Origin: Alistipes sp.
GTDB lineage: Bacteria; Bacteroidota; Bacteroidia; Bacteroidales; Rikenellaceae
Direction of reading: 5' to 3'
NCBI GenBank assembly: GCA_017481925.1
Contig: JAFUOK010000008.1
Location: 1 to 64,000, forward strand
DNA length: 64,000 bases
The translations under genes were made by a program, and so were the position numbers. Below are positions 7,578 to 16,238 of this stretch, one piece after another. Below the pieces are notes generated by a model. That model was not told the DNA's origin and searched no databases. It saw only the letters and a list, made by a program, of their open reading frames with translations. Every line of letters begins with the position of its first letter. Within the stretch, counting starts at the first letter, position 1.

Positions 7578-7612
7578 AAAAAAGGGGGCGAGAATTTTCA
7601 TTCTCCCCCCCC
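7578..7612 (-). terminator. Terminator of the tRNA-Gln transcript
   Basis: A minus-strand G-run/GAGAAT and ATTCTC/GCCCCC hairpin with a 4-nt loop, then six Ts. It begins 3 nt after the tRNA CCA end. Confidence 0.88.
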
Positions 7613-7614
7613 TG

Positions 7615-7688
7615 TGGTTGAGCTACCGAGATTCGAACTCAGAATAACAGAACCAAAATCTGCTGTGTTACCGTTACACCATAGCTCA
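7615..7688 (-). tRNA. tRNA-Gln (anticodon UUG)
   Basis: The minus strand folds as a full cloverleaf. Acceptor TGAGCTA/TAGCTCA has 7 bp; the D-arm is GTGT/ACAC; the anticodon stem GCAGA/TCTGT has loop TTTTGGT (positions 34-36 TTG, reading CAA/CAG); the T-arm is CTGAG-TTCGAAT-CTCGG; the discriminator is A and the CCA is encoded (7615-7617). A strong terminator follows. Confidence 0.95.
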
Positions 7689-7777
7689 ATCGTTGCTCGT
7701 AAGCGGTGACAAAAGTAATGCAAAAAAATCAATCGGCAAAATTTACCTCGACTTATCTGCAAAAAAACCTTATCCCA

Positions 7778-9505
7778 TCATTTGGTAATCTGCTCTACTA
7801 TGCGCGAGTAACCCTCCTCGTTGGGGTGTAGGCCATCGGTGAAGCACGCCTCCACAATCTTGCCATCCTCCTGCACGAGGCTGGCGCCCACATCCACATA
7901 ATCGTAACCGCCCAACTCGGCCATAGCACGCAGGCGCAGGTTCACATCCTGTACGCGTTGCTCCTGACCTCGGCGAGGCAGTAGCCCCACCACCCGAATC
8001 TCAGCCTTGGGCTGACGCACTCGAATAGCCGAGAGCAGATGTTCTATGCCGGCGACAATATCTTCGTCGGAGTCTGTACCCAGATTATTCGTACCAATCA
8101 TCACCACCACACGCTCGGCCTGGTAGCCATCCAGCACGCCGTGATATACACGCCACAGAACATTTTCGATGCGATCCCATCCGCAACCCATATTCAGGTA
8201 GCCGGTCATCTTCTCGCGCCACACCCGTGCGCCATTCTCTATGCGGTGCGCACCGCCCCAATAGTGAACTATCGAGTTGCCGAGAATAACGTTCTTGGGT
8301 GCCGCAGACTGCACAGCCTTCAGGATTTCGGCATGACGCTCGCCCCACTCATACGTTGCGGGCTCACGACGCTGTCGCACGGCCTGCTGGGTACGCTTCA
8401 CCCCCTTGGGCATATGCAAAATATCCCGCACAACGCTCTCCACCGCCCGTGCCTGCTGCAGCTGACCTAGGTCGGTGAGATGGTTGCCATCGACTGCCAT
8501 TTCATAGGTTATACCCATCTGCTCACGGGTGATGTAGAAGAGGTTTTGCACCCCCTCCGCAAGCAACTTCTCGTAGGCTCGGCGGGCGGCTCGATTGGCA
8601 GCCGTGACGTAGTCCTGATTCTTGGGGTTGGTGTCAAATGTGGTGTAGCCCACGTGATCAACCAGCAGAATAGGCTCTGCACTCTTCTGACTAATATGCT
8701 TTACGGCCTCATAGGTCAGACGATAGACCTCCTCCACCTCATACTCCAAGATATTGGGCAGACAGTCGAGAATATAGAGCCGTGCATCCATCTCGCAGAT
8801 GTAGTTCAACACTTCTCGCTCCAGTCGGCCATTACCCGAGAAGCCCATATTTACGAGCGGCACATCCAACGCCCGTTGCAGAATAGTACCCCACGCCATA
8901 GCGGGACGCGACACGCAACCGCCCTGCGCTATGGATGTACCATAGAGAACTATGGGACGCTCCTCGCGCGTAGGGATAAAGCGGAACTCGCTACCCTCCC
9001 GTACGCCAATCTGCATCTGCTTTACACCATTATAGAGTGGCAGATAGAGACGATACTCATAGCCCAACTTATGGTGTCGTGGCGAGGCGGGCATACCCGT
9101 AAACTTGTAGGTCACCCCATCTTCGCCAAACGTATAGCGACCGGCACAGTAGGCCTCCACACCATCGCTGTCGATGCGGTAGAGATCTACGCCCGACACA
9201 CCCGTTGCGGGCATATGGTTCATAGCATAGGATTTCGAGGTCGTGGCGTAGCGTACCTCCACATCGGGCGAATTGGTATAGAAGGCTATCATCTCACCCG
9301 CCGGGTGCTGGGCGAGCGACCACACAGCATCACGCACCTCGCCTTGGGCTCGCTTGGGCAGACGGGCATAGCCGTGAATCTCCTCCACGAAGGCCTGGTT
9401 CTGCATAACACTACCCTCGGCCTGCATAGGGTCGTACCACACCATCTGCGCCTGCGTCACAAGTGCGACAAGCGTCAGCGCAAGGCTTGCAAACAGCTTT
9501 TTCAT
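7778..9505 (-). CDS. Secreted protein with two SGNH/GDSL hydrolase domains
   Basis: 575 aa with a signal peptide (residues 1-19). A beta-rich N-terminal jelly-roll region (to about 175) precedes a first SGNH domain: GTSIAQGG nucleophile Ser, NMGFSGNGRLE and DGNHLTDLG with Asp/His. A second SGNH domain (about 390-575) has ILGNSIVHYWGG, MIGTNNLG (block III GxND-like) and FTDGLHPNEEGY. Family members are carbohydrate esterases (acetylxylan-type) or lipases; two complete SGNH catalytic domains in one chain suggest two ester specificities. It is followed 1 nt upstream by a thioesterase gene and by GH127, consistent with glycan breakdown. Confidence 0.82.
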   Translation of the reverse strand: MKKLFASLALTLVALVTQAQMVWYDPMQAEGSVMQNQAFVEEIHGYARLPKRAQGEVRDAVWSLAQHPAGEMIAFYTNSPDVEVRYATTSKSYAMNHMPATGVSGVDLYRIDSDGVEAYCAGRYTFGEDGVTYKFTGMPASPRHHKLGYEYRLYLPLYNGVKQMQIGVREGSEFRFIPTREERPIVLYGTSIAQGGCVSRPAMAWGTILQRALDVPLVNMGFSGNGRLEREVLNYICEMDARLYILDCLPNILEYEVEEVYRLTYEAVKHISQKSAEPILLVDHVGYTTFDTNPKNQDYVTAANRAARRAYEKLLAEGVQNLFYITREQMGITYEMAVDGNHLTDLGQLQQARAVESVVRDILHMPKGVKRTQQAVRQRREPATYEWGERHAEILKAVQSAAPKNVILGNSIVHYWGGAHRIENGARVWREKMTGYLNMGCGWDRIENVLWRVYHGVLDGYQAERVVVMIGTNNLGTDSDEDIVAGIEHLLSAIRVRQPKAEIRVVGLLPRRGQEQRVQDVNLRLRAMAELGGYDYVDVGASLVQEDGKIVEACFTDGLHPNEEGYSRIVEQITK

Positions 9506-9506
9506 C

Positions 9507-9875
9507 TTACAATTTGCTTAAAAAACGCTCGCGGTCCACCACAAAGCGAACGTGACGACCCTCGCCTATTACGCCCTTTTCGTCCCACGCCTTAACATCG
9601 AACGTCAGGCGACGACCATCTACCTCGACAAGTGTTGCCGAGGCCGTAATATTAGCTCCCAATGCAGAGGCTTTGACGTGCGAAGTCTGCATCTCCACGC
9701 CTACGGTTGTCGAGCCCTCGGGCAGAGAATCCTTCACGGCCAGCATAGCCGCATTCTCCATCAGCGCCACCATTGCGGGCGTAGCAAACACCGCCATATC
9801 GCCCGAACCGAGAGTCTCGGCGGTGTTGGATTCCGCAACTACAGTATTACTTTCGTAAGATAGTCCTAATTCCAT
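9507..9875 (-). CDS. Hotdog-fold thioesterase (FlK-like)
   Basis: 122 aa. The hotdog core is seen in VFATPAMVALMENAAMLAVKDSLPEGSTTVG (about residues 29-59), HVKASALGANITASATLVEVDGRRLTFDV and the final RHVRFVVDRERF, as in fluoroacetyl-CoA/acyl-CoA thioesterase-like proteins; the VGVEMQTSHVKAS strand carries the usual Thr-x-His/Glu active-site neighbourhood. A GTG three codons upstream (9884) overlaps the GH127 stop by 1 nt and is an alternative start. It is cytosolic. Its presence between a glycoside hydrolase and an esterase is unexplained. Confidence 0.75.
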   Translation of the reverse strand: MELGLSYESNTVVAESNTAETLGSGDMAVFATPAMVALMENAAMLAVKDSLPEGSTTVGVEMQTSHVKASALGANITASATLVEVDGRRLTFDVKAWDEKGVIGEGRHVRFVVDRERFLSKL

Positions 9876-9883
9876 ATCATTCA

Positions 9884-11899
9884 CTATTTTGAATCTTCCG
9901 ACTTAAACCATACATTCATAGCAGTACCGTCGCCACGATTGTTCCACGCATAGTAGGGAATAAGTTTCAACGTCGCGTCCTTTGCCGAGAGTGTGATGGC
10001 GGGAATACCCTTCAACACACCATCCGCAAAAGGAGCAACCTCACCCTGCGCGCCAACCTGATTTACTACGACTGACGACACCTGTGCCTCATTGTCGGGC
10101 TCCTCGGCACAATATACCAACGGACCACGCGTAATGCTCACCTTACCACGGTCAGCCTCCACACGCTCATCGGCTACGTTATAGCGCACGGGCATGGGCA
10201 AATTCAGCGTCACCTCATCGCCCGCCTGCCAAGCACGACGCACGGGGACAAAACCATTGACGACGTTGGTCTTCACCTTACGGCCATTTACACGAACCTC
10301 AACCTCGGTCTTCTGCTCGTCGGCATAGTTATACAACTCGCCCGGCACAAACTTTTCGCCACTCCATGTCGGAACGCGCAGCCACAACGTAAACTCCTGC
10401 TGCTCGGCCTCGGGCGCCACAGCAATCGAAATCTTACCATCGAACGGATAGTCAGTCTGCTGCTTGAGAGCCACCTTACCGCCAGCGATCTCGACCTCGG
10501 TCTGGCTACCGATATAGAAACCACAATAGAGATTATCCTCGGCCACAGAGTAGATCATACCCGACACCTGCGGAATCAGTCGTGCAAGATTCGAGGGACA
10601 GCACGCCGTAGAGAACCACTCGGCACGACCTGCCGTGCCGTGGTTGAAGGTGCGCTTGCCGTCGGTCTCCAACGGATTGACGTAGAAGAAACGGTTACCG
10701 GCAAGGTTCACGCCCGCCAGCACATTATTATAGAGTGCCACCTCCGCTACATCGATATACTTGGCATCGCCCGTCATAAGGAACATACGGTAGTTGAAAA
10801 TCACATTACCTACCGCTGCACACGTCTCATCGTAGGTCTCCACGTTGGGCAGCACATACGCAGGACCGAACTTCTCCAGACCTGCCACAGCACCCAAGCC
10901 GCCCGTGATGTGCATCTTCTTATCAACTATATCGTGCCAGATAGCATCCAGCGCAGGGGTCAGCGTCTCATCGCCCGTCATAGCCGCCACATCGGCCATG
11001 CCCGAGTAGAGATACATAGCACGCACCGAGTGACCCACAGCCTCACGCTGCTCGCGTACGGGCTGATGCTGCTGCGCATAGTCCGAGGTCTGCACACCCT
11101 CGCCATCGGGAGAGTAGGTCACACCACGAATGTCGATAAACTTCTTTGCCATATCGAGATACAACTGCTCGCCCGTGGTCTGATACAGCTTCACCAACGC
11201 CAACTCAATCTCCTCGTGACCCGGGGCCTGCATAACGGGTTTGCCATCGTTGTAGGCAGGGTCGCCCTCGAAGAAGACTTTATTTATATGGCGGGCGTTC
11301 TTCTCCGCCACGTCCAGCCACTTGCGCTTGCCCGTAGCACGGTAGTATGCCACAGCACCTTCGTACATATGACCCATGTTGTACAACTCGTGGCTGTGAT
11401 CGACGTACGAATATGGTCTTTCGCCCGCACGGTTGCGAGGATTACGCAGGTGCGGGGGCATAATATGATGCTCATAAAGATAACCATCAGGGGCTTGCGC
11501 TGCGGCAATGACGTCGATAATCTCATCCATCTGACGCTCCAGCGCCTCATCCTTCTCCAGCGTGAGCAGATATGCCGCACCCTCCATAACCTTAAAGAGG
11601 TCGGATGCAACATAGTAGGGGCCCTCCAGCTGTTTGGTCACACGCTCCCCACGCAGATATGCGCCCACACGGCGGAGGTTCTCCACGGCATAAGAGGTCT
11701 TCTCCAAAGAGAATGGCACAAGTGTTTTCTTCTGTGTTTCGAGGCGTGGAAGCCAGAAACGATCATCCAACGACACCTTCTGAAAAGGGATCTGTGTAAT
11801 AGCACCCTCGTATGGGGCTACATCGGTCGTGGCAGGCTGCGAGCACGACACCAGGGCTGCAGTCAATGCCGAAGCAGTGATTAGGTTTCGGATTTTCAT
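9884..11899 (-). CDS. GH127-type beta-L-arabinofuranosidase (DUF1680) lipoprotein
   Basis: 671 aa with a lipoprotein signal (lipobox AALVSC, Cys20). The GH127 zinc/catalytic signatures are present: YDETCAAVGN (Glu-x-Cys) and FSTACCPSNLARL (Cys-Cys), which in studied members ligate zinc around the nucleophilic Cys. The core is an (alpha/alpha)6 barrel with C-terminal beta domains. It probably trims beta-L-arabinofuranosyl residues from plant glycoproteins or pectic side chains at the cell surface. I set the start at 11899 because the -7 box (11926-11933) lies between it and the longer upstream reading. Confidence 0.88.
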   Translation of the reverse strand: MKIRNLITASALTAALVSCSQPATTDVAPYEGAITQIPFQKVSLDDRFWLPRLETQKKTLVPFSLEKTSYAVENLRRVGAYLRGERVTKQLEGPYYVASDLFKVMEGAAYLLTLEKDEALERQMDEIIDVIAAAQAPDGYLYEHHIMPPHLRNPRNRAGERPYSYVDHSHELYNMGHMYEGAVAYYRATGKRKWLDVAEKNARHINKVFFEGDPAYNDGKPVMQAPGHEEIELALVKLYQTTGEQLYLDMAKKFIDIRGVTYSPDGEGVQTSDYAQQHQPVREQREAVGHSVRAMYLYSGMADVAAMTGDETLTPALDAIWHDIVDKKMHITGGLGAVAGLEKFGPAYVLPNVETYDETCAAVGNVIFNYRMFLMTGDAKYIDVAEVALYNNVLAGVNLAGNRFFYVNPLETDGKRTFNHGTAGRAEWFSTACCPSNLARLIPQVSGMIYSVAEDNLYCGFYIGSQTEVEIAGGKVALKQQTDYPFDGKISIAVAPEAEQQEFTLWLRVPTWSGEKFVPGELYNYADEQKTEVEVRVNGRKVKTNVVNGFVPVRRAWQAGDEVTLNLPMPVRYNVADERVEADRGKVSITRGPLVYCAEEPDNEAQVSSVVVNQVGAQGEVAPFADGVLKGIPAITLSAKDATLKLIPYYAWNNRGDGTAMNVWFKSEDSK

Positions 11900-11925
11900 A
11901 TCTAAAAAAGTTTGATTTCTTTTCA

Positions 11926-11933
11926 CAAAGATA
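11926..11933 (-). promoter_or_regulatory. -7 box for the GH127 gene
   Basis: TATCTTTG on the minus strand, 27 nt before the ATG at 11899. It is divergent from the promoter at 11955-11962. Confidence 0.6.
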
Positions 11934-11954
11934 GTATTTTCTAAAAATAAAGAG

Positions 11955-11962
11955 TACCTTTG
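11955..11962 (+). promoter_or_regulatory. -7 box for the phosphodiesterase lipoprotein gene
   Basis: TACCTTTG matches TAnnTTTG, 16-22 nt before the candidate ATGs at 11978 and 11984. Confidence 0.6.
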
Positions 11963-11977
11963 ATGTAACAAAAACAA

Positions 11978-12772
11978 ATGCACATGAGAAGAATTTCCAT
12001 TTTATTTGCCGCTTTATGCACCATAGGATGCGCCGAAAGGCCATCTTTCAACGACAATAAAGTCATTGCCCATCGTGGCGCCTGGAAAAATACGGGTCAT
12101 CCGCAGAACTCATTGGCTTCGTTCCGTGCCGCTGCCGAGATGGGTTGCCACGGCTCGGAGTGCGACGTACATCTCACAGCCGACGACTCGCTCGTCATTA
12201 ACCACGACCCGACATACAACGGTCTTGAGATTCAGAACGCAACCTACGCCGAACTTGTAGCCACACCTCTGCCCAATGGTGAGAAGTTACCCACCTTGCG
12301 CGAGTATATCACCGTAGCAAAGGAGCAGACAGGCACAAAACTTATTATTGACGTGAAGAATATCGGCACACGCGAGCACGCCATAAAGATTGGGGTCGAG
12401 ACAGCTCGTCTTGTGCAGGAGATGGCCGCCGAGAAGTGGGTTGAGTATCTGGTTGCGGCATACCCCACCTACGAGGCTATGCGCGAGATTACCACGCTGC
12501 CCATCGCCTACCTGGGTCGCTGGCAGACCGAACTGCCCGAGATGCACCCCGACTCGGTACTGCACTATGGCGTAGAAGCTATTGACTATCAGGGTGTTCA
12601 CTTCTTCAAGCACCCCGAGTGGGTTGAGACGTTCAAGGAGCGAGGCGTACACCTCAACGCCTGGACCGTCAATGACGAGGAGGGAATGACATGGTTCCTC
12701 GACCGTGAGTTCGACTACATCACAACCGACAACCCCGAGCGGCTGTTGGAGCGCACCGTGGGAGCGAAATAA
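11978..12772 (+). CDS. Glycerophosphodiester phosphodiesterase-family lipoprotein
   Basis: 264 aa with a lipoprotein signal (lipobox TIGC). The GDPD TIM-barrel motifs are VIAHRGAWK (catalytic His), SECDVHLTADDSLVINHDP (metal-binding Glu/Asp and second His) and late INAWTVNDEEGM plus YITTDNPE. The usual PENT after HRG is PQNS here, a change I recall as usual in a Bacteroidota subgroup, so activity is still expected. It probably hydrolyses phosphodiesters in the periplasm. Start at 11978, or at the ATG two codons later. Monocistronic. Confidence 0.85.
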   Translation: MHMRRISILFAALCTIGCAERPSFNDNKVIAHRGAWKNTGHPQNSLASFRAAAEMGCHGSECDVHLTADDSLVINHDPTYNGLEIQNATYAELVATPLPNGEKLPTLREYITVAKEQTGTKLIIDVKNIGTREHAIKIGVETARLVQEMAAEKWVEYLVAAYPTYEAMREITTLPIAYLGRWQTELPEMHPDSVLHYGVEAIDYQGVHFFKHPEWVETFKERGVHLNAWTVNDEEGMTWFLDREFDYITTDNPERLLERTVGAK

Positions 12773-12803
12773 AAAAACGGGCTTACGCAAAGCCCGTTTT
12801 TTA
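12771..12803. terminator. Bidirectional terminator
   Basis: The hairpin ACGGGCTT / AAGCCCGT with a 5-nt loop is flanked by seven As and six Ts, between convergent genes. Confidence 0.88.
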
Positions 12804-13082
12804 TTTCTTTTCTCTTTTGGGGAACCAGCCACGTTCTACACGTTTCTTCTGCTCGAAGAGTTCGCCGATTGACCAGAATGATGATGCGCCCCATACGGCG
12901 AGCAGCGTGGACCACAGCACATCCTCAACCATCAGCGATGCCGCCACGGCCACCACGCCCATCAGCGCAAACACCCACCAGATGCCCGTGCCGAAGTAGT
13001 ATTCGCCCTTGATTACGAGCGGATGAAACAAGCCGATGATGAAGAATGTGGCTACGCCAATTATAAGTCCTATGAAGTACAT
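12801..13082 (-). CDS. DUF4491 small membrane protein
   Basis: 93 aa with three hydrophobic segments: residues 1-19 (GLIIGVATFFIIGLFHPLVI), 30-50 and 55-75. The opening 'GLIIGVATFFIIGLFHPLVIK' and GIWWVFALMG pattern is that of DUF4491, a short inner-membrane family common in Bacteroidota with no known function. It ends in a basic tail (KREKK). Its stop lies inside the bidirectional terminator. Confidence 0.8.
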   Translation of the reverse strand: MYFIGLIIGVATFFIIGLFHPLVIKGEYYFGTGIWWVFALMGVVAVAASLMVEDVLWSTLLAVWGASSFWSIGELFEQKKRVERGWFPKREKK

Positions 13083-13214
13083 AATTTTCCGTTTTTAGAT
13101 TTCGTCGGCAAAGATAGCAATTTCTGCGCCACCGCCGACCTCACATTTTTGATAGTTTTCAACCTTTTTCGGCACAAATTTACAACCCGAGTAGGCTCTT
13201 TTACAAAGATTTTA

Positions 13215-13222
13215 TATCTTTG
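13215..13222 (+). promoter_or_regulatory. -7 box for ffh
   Basis: TATCTTTG lies 38 nt before the ffh ATG. Confidence 0.55.
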
Positions 13223-13260
13223 CGTGATTTTTCGCACGAAATAATAAAAAATAAGATACT

Positions 13261-14601
13261 ATGTTTGAAAATCTAACAGACAAATTAGAACGATCGTTTA
13301 AGATACTCAAAGGCGAGGGCCGCATCACCGAGATCAACGTTGCCGAGACCCTGAAGGAGATTCGCCGTGCATTGATCGATGCCGACGTAAACTACAAGGT
13401 TGCCAAAACCTTCACCGACGATGTGAAGAAGAAGGCGCTGGGTCAGGACGTATTGAAGTCCGTTAAGCCCGGTCAGATGATGACCAAGATCGTGCGTGAC
13501 GAGTTGGCACAGCTGATGGGTGGCACGGCTACCGACATCAAGCTGGAGGGTCAGCCCGCCGTTATCCTTATCGCAGGTTTGCAGGGTTCGGGTAAGACCA
13601 CCTTCTCGGGTAAGCTGGCCTCGATGATCAAGTCGAAGAAGGGTCGTCAGGTGTTGCTCGTAGCGGGTGACGTATATCGTCCTGCGGCTATCGACCAGTT
13701 GAAGATTCTGGGTGAGCAGGTTGGTGTAGAGGTTTATACCGAGGCAGGAAATATGAACCCCGTGGAGATTGCACAGAACGCTATCGCCTACGCACGTCAG
13801 CACTCGCTCAACACCGTGATCGTCGATACGGCTGGTCGTCTGGCCGTAGATGAGGCTATGATGCAGGAGATCACCGCTATCAAGGCCGCTGTGAAGCCCT
13901 CGGAGACGCTGTTCGTAGTGGATGCCATGACGGGTCAGGATGCAGTAAATACCGCCAAGGAGTTCAACGACCGCCTCGACTTCGACGGCGTGGTACTCAC
14001 CAAGTTGGATGGTGATACCCGTGGTGGTGCTGCAATCTCTATCCGTTCGGTAGTGAATAAGCCCTTGAAGTTCATCTCAAGTGGCGAGAAGATGGATGCC
14101 CTGCAGGTGTTCCACCCCGAGCGTATGGCCGACCGAATCCTGGGTATGGGTGATGTCGTTTCGCTCGTGGAGCGCGCACAGGAGCAGTATGACGAGGAGG
14201 CAGCCCGCAAGTTGAAGAAGAAGCTGGTGAAGGATCAGTTCAACTTCAACGACTTCCTCGACCAGATCAACCAGATCAAGAAGATGGGTAACCTGAAAGA
14301 TATCGCCTCGATGATTCCTGGCATGGGCAAGATGCTCAAGGATGTGGATATTCCAGACGACGCCTTCAAGCAGACCGAGGCCATCATCGGTTCGATGACC
14401 CCCGCCGAGCGTGAGAAGCCCGAGATTATCAACGCCAAGCGCCGTGAGCGAATCGCCAAGGGTTCGGGCACAACGATCGCCGACGTGAATCGTCTCCTGA
14501 AGCAGTTTGAGGAGACACGCAAGATGATGAAGATGGTAGCCGGTGGCGGCCTTCAGCAGCGCATGCAGCAGATGCGTCGCGGAGGTGGTTTCCGCCGATA
14601 A
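13261..14601 (+). CDS. ffh: Signal recognition particle GTPase Ffh (SRP54)
   Basis: 446 aa of full family length. An N-domain four-helix bundle (residues 1-90) precedes the G domain with GLQGSGKTT (P-loop, about 107-115), DVYRPAAIDQL, DTAGRLAVDE, TKLDGDTRGGAA and SSGEKMD. The Met-rich M domain (from about 300: MIPGMGKMLK, MTPAERE, RRERIAKGSG) ends in a Met/Gly/Arg tail and binds the SRP RNA and signal peptides. Its RNA partner is encoded in the same window at 22991-23086. Together they deliver nascent membrane proteins to the inner membrane. Confidence 0.97.
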   Translation: MFENLTDKLERSFKILKGEGRITEINVAETLKEIRRALIDADVNYKVAKTFTDDVKKKALGQDVLKSVKPGQMMTKIVRDELAQLMGGTATDIKLEGQPAVILIAGLQGSGKTTFSGKLASMIKSKKGRQVLLVAGDVYRPAAIDQLKILGEQVGVEVYTEAGNMNPVEIAQNAIAYARQHSLNTVIVDTAGRLAVDEAMMQEITAIKAAVKPSETLFVVDAMTGQDAVNTAKEFNDRLDFDGVVLTKLDGDTRGGAAISIRSVVNKPLKFISSGEKMDALQVFHPERMADRILGMGDVVSLVERAQEQYDEEAARKLKKKLVKDQFNFNDFLDQINQIKKMGNLKDIASMIPGMGKMLKDVDIPDDAFKQTEAIIGSMTPAEREKPEIINAKRRERIAKGSGTTIADVNRLLKQFEETRKMMKMVAGGGLQQRMQQMRRGGGFRR

Positions 14602-14620
14602 TGCAACACGCAAAATAGAG

Positions 14621-14655
14621 AAAATCTGTCAGGTCAACGGCTTGGCAGATTTTTT
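14621..14655 (+). terminator. Terminator of ffh
   Basis: The stem AAAATCTGTCA / TGGCAGATTTTT is followed by a T run, 20 nt after the ffh stop. Confidence 0.75.
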
Positions 14656-14826
14656 CTGGTCTAAAAGTCCACTTTTTGCGTGGCGGGGCAACCATATAAA
14701 GCATTATTGGTCAATATGTAGCAAAATACGCTGTGGCAATATTTTTCGGACACTATTTCCTACCGCACAGCGTTTTATAGATGTGTACACAGCAAACTAA
14801 TTTCACAAACAAAACTTTCATACATT

Positions 14827-15234
14827 ATGAAACAACTATTTATTTTTATGGCAGCCGCCCTCACGCTCTCGCTCTTCACGGCATGCAACGACGACAAGGG
14901 GTCGGATATCCCCCGTTCGCTCGACGACAGCGTATGGGTTAGTGCCCCCGATGAGCAGGGCGAGCAGATACAAATTCTCTTCTCTTCAACGGGCGAGGCA
15001 ACCTACAACATCTGGCTGAACGGCAAGCAGGAGATTACGTCTGAGGCAAATTATACCTACAGCTACAGCCGTCCCAACATAAAGCTTACACCAAAGCAGG
15101 CCGATATGCCGACATTTACGGGTCGCATCATAAGCAATGGCACCTACGCCACTATGCACCTCACATCCACCGACGGTGCTACGATGATAGTGCTGACCCA
15201 CCAGATCGACAAATCCGATACCATCTGGCAATAA
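14827..15234 (+). CDS. Small lipoprotein of unknown function
   Basis: 135 aa with a lipoprotein signal (LSLFTAC, lipobox Cys20). The mature domain reads as a small beta-barrel or lipocalin-like sheet: SVWVSAPDEQGEQIQILFSS, ATYNIWLNG, ANYTYSYSRPNIKLTP, TFTGRIISNG, TMHLTSTDG. Such 'lipocalin-like DUF' lipoproteins are frequent in Bacteroidota and have no assigned function. It is monocistronic with a strong terminator after it. I do not recognise a specific family. Confidence 0.65.
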   Translation: MKQLFIFMAAALTLSLFTACNDDKGSDIPRSLDDSVWVSAPDEQGEQIQILFSSTGEATYNIWLNGKQEITSEANYTYSYSRPNIKLTPKQADMPTFTGRIISNGTYATMHLTSTDGATMIVLTHQIDKSDTIWQ

Positions 15235-15246
15235 TACCCAAGTTTT

Positions 15247-15275
15247 GACCCATACATTTGTATGGGTCTTTTTTT
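15247..15275 (+). terminator. Terminator of the small lipoprotein gene
   Basis: GACCCATA / TATGGGTC hairpin with a 6-nt loop and seven Ts. Confidence 0.88.
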
Positions 15276-15280
15276 ATCGC

Positions 15281-15288
15281 TATATTTG
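15281..15288 (+). promoter_or_regulatory. -7 box for era
   Basis: TATATTTG lies 29 nt before the era ATG at 15318. It rules out the longer in-frame reading from 15258. Confidence 0.55.
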
Positions 15289-15317
15289 TGAATTATTTGT
15301 ACAATCAGACTAAAACA

Positions 15318-16199
15318 ATGCACAAAGCAGGATTTGTAAACATCATAGGCAGCCCCAATGTGGGTAAATCTACGCTGATGAACGCCCTGGTGGGCGAGCG
15401 TCTGTCGATTATCACCTCGAAGGCTCAGACCACACGTCACCGCATCATGGGAATAGTGAATGGCGACGACTTCCAGATTGTCTATTCCGACACGCCGGGT
15501 ATCCTTAAACCCGCATACAAGTTGCAGGAGTCGATGATGAACTTCGTGCACGGCGCAGTGGATGATGCCGACGTGATTCTCTACGTCACCGACACTGTCG
15601 AGCAGAGCGAGCGCTCGGACTCTATCATCGAGCGTGTGAACCACAGCGGTATTCCTACAATCGTCGTGATAAACAAGATTGACCTTACCACCCCCGCAGC
15701 CCTTGAGGCTCTGGTGGAGCAGTGGCAGACGAAGATACCCGAGGCTGTTATCATCCCCTGCTCGGCAAAGGAGCAGATAGGTATGACGGGTGTACTGAAT
15801 GCCATCCTGGAGCGTCTGCCCGAGGGTGAGCCCTTCTACCCGAAGGACACACTCACGGATAAGACCCTGCGCTTCTTCGCCTCGGAGATCATCCGCGAGA
15901 AGATTCTCCTCAATTACGACAAGGAGATCCCCTACTGCTGCGAGATCGAGATCGACACCTACAAGGAGGAGCCTACCATAGACCGCATATCGGCTACGAT
16001 ATATGTTTCGCGCGCATCGCAGAAGGGCATCGTAATAGGCCATAAGGGCGAGCGCCTGAAGCGTGTAGGCCAGCAAGCACGCGAGGATATGGAGCGCTTC
16101 CTGCAGAAGAAGGTCTTTCTGCAGCTCTTCGTCAAGGTGCAGGAGGATTGGCGCAACAACGAGCGCCAGCTGCGCCGTTTCGGTTACGACCAGCAATAA
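15318..16199 (+). CDS. era: GTPase Era
   Basis: 293 aa. The G domain has GSPNVGKST (G1), SKAQTTRHR (G2), DTPGI (G3), NKID (G4) and CSAKE (G5). It is followed by the Era-type KH domain with GIVIGHKGERLKRVG and a basic C-terminus. Era binds the 3' end of 16S rRNA and assists 30S assembly at the membrane. The start at 15318 (MHKAGFVNIIGSPN) fits family N-termini and the promoter position. Confidence 0.96.
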   Translation: MHKAGFVNIIGSPNVGKSTLMNALVGERLSIITSKAQTTRHRIMGIVNGDDFQIVYSDTPGILKPAYKLQESMMNFVHGAVDDADVILYVTDTVEQSERSDSIIERVNHSGIPTIVVINKIDLTTPAALEALVEQWQTKIPEAVIIPCSAKEQIGMTGVLNAILERLPEGEPFYPKDTLTDKTLRFFASEIIREKILLNYDKEIPYCCEIEIDTYKEEPTIDRISATIYVSRASQKGIVIGHKGERLKRVGQQAREDMERFLQKKVFLQLFVKVQEDWRNNERQLRRFGYDQQ

Positions 16200-16238
16200 T
16201 TAAGCCCCAAAAGCCGTTAAAAAAAGAAAAAACACGCA

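Noticed and set aside
10640..11884. 414-codon open frame opposite GH127
   Set aside because: Antisense shadow of a high-confidence gene; rich in Arg, His and Leu without domains. The same reasoning removes the long plus-strand frames at 8480-9595 and 3585-4508 and the minus-strand frame at 15144-16196.
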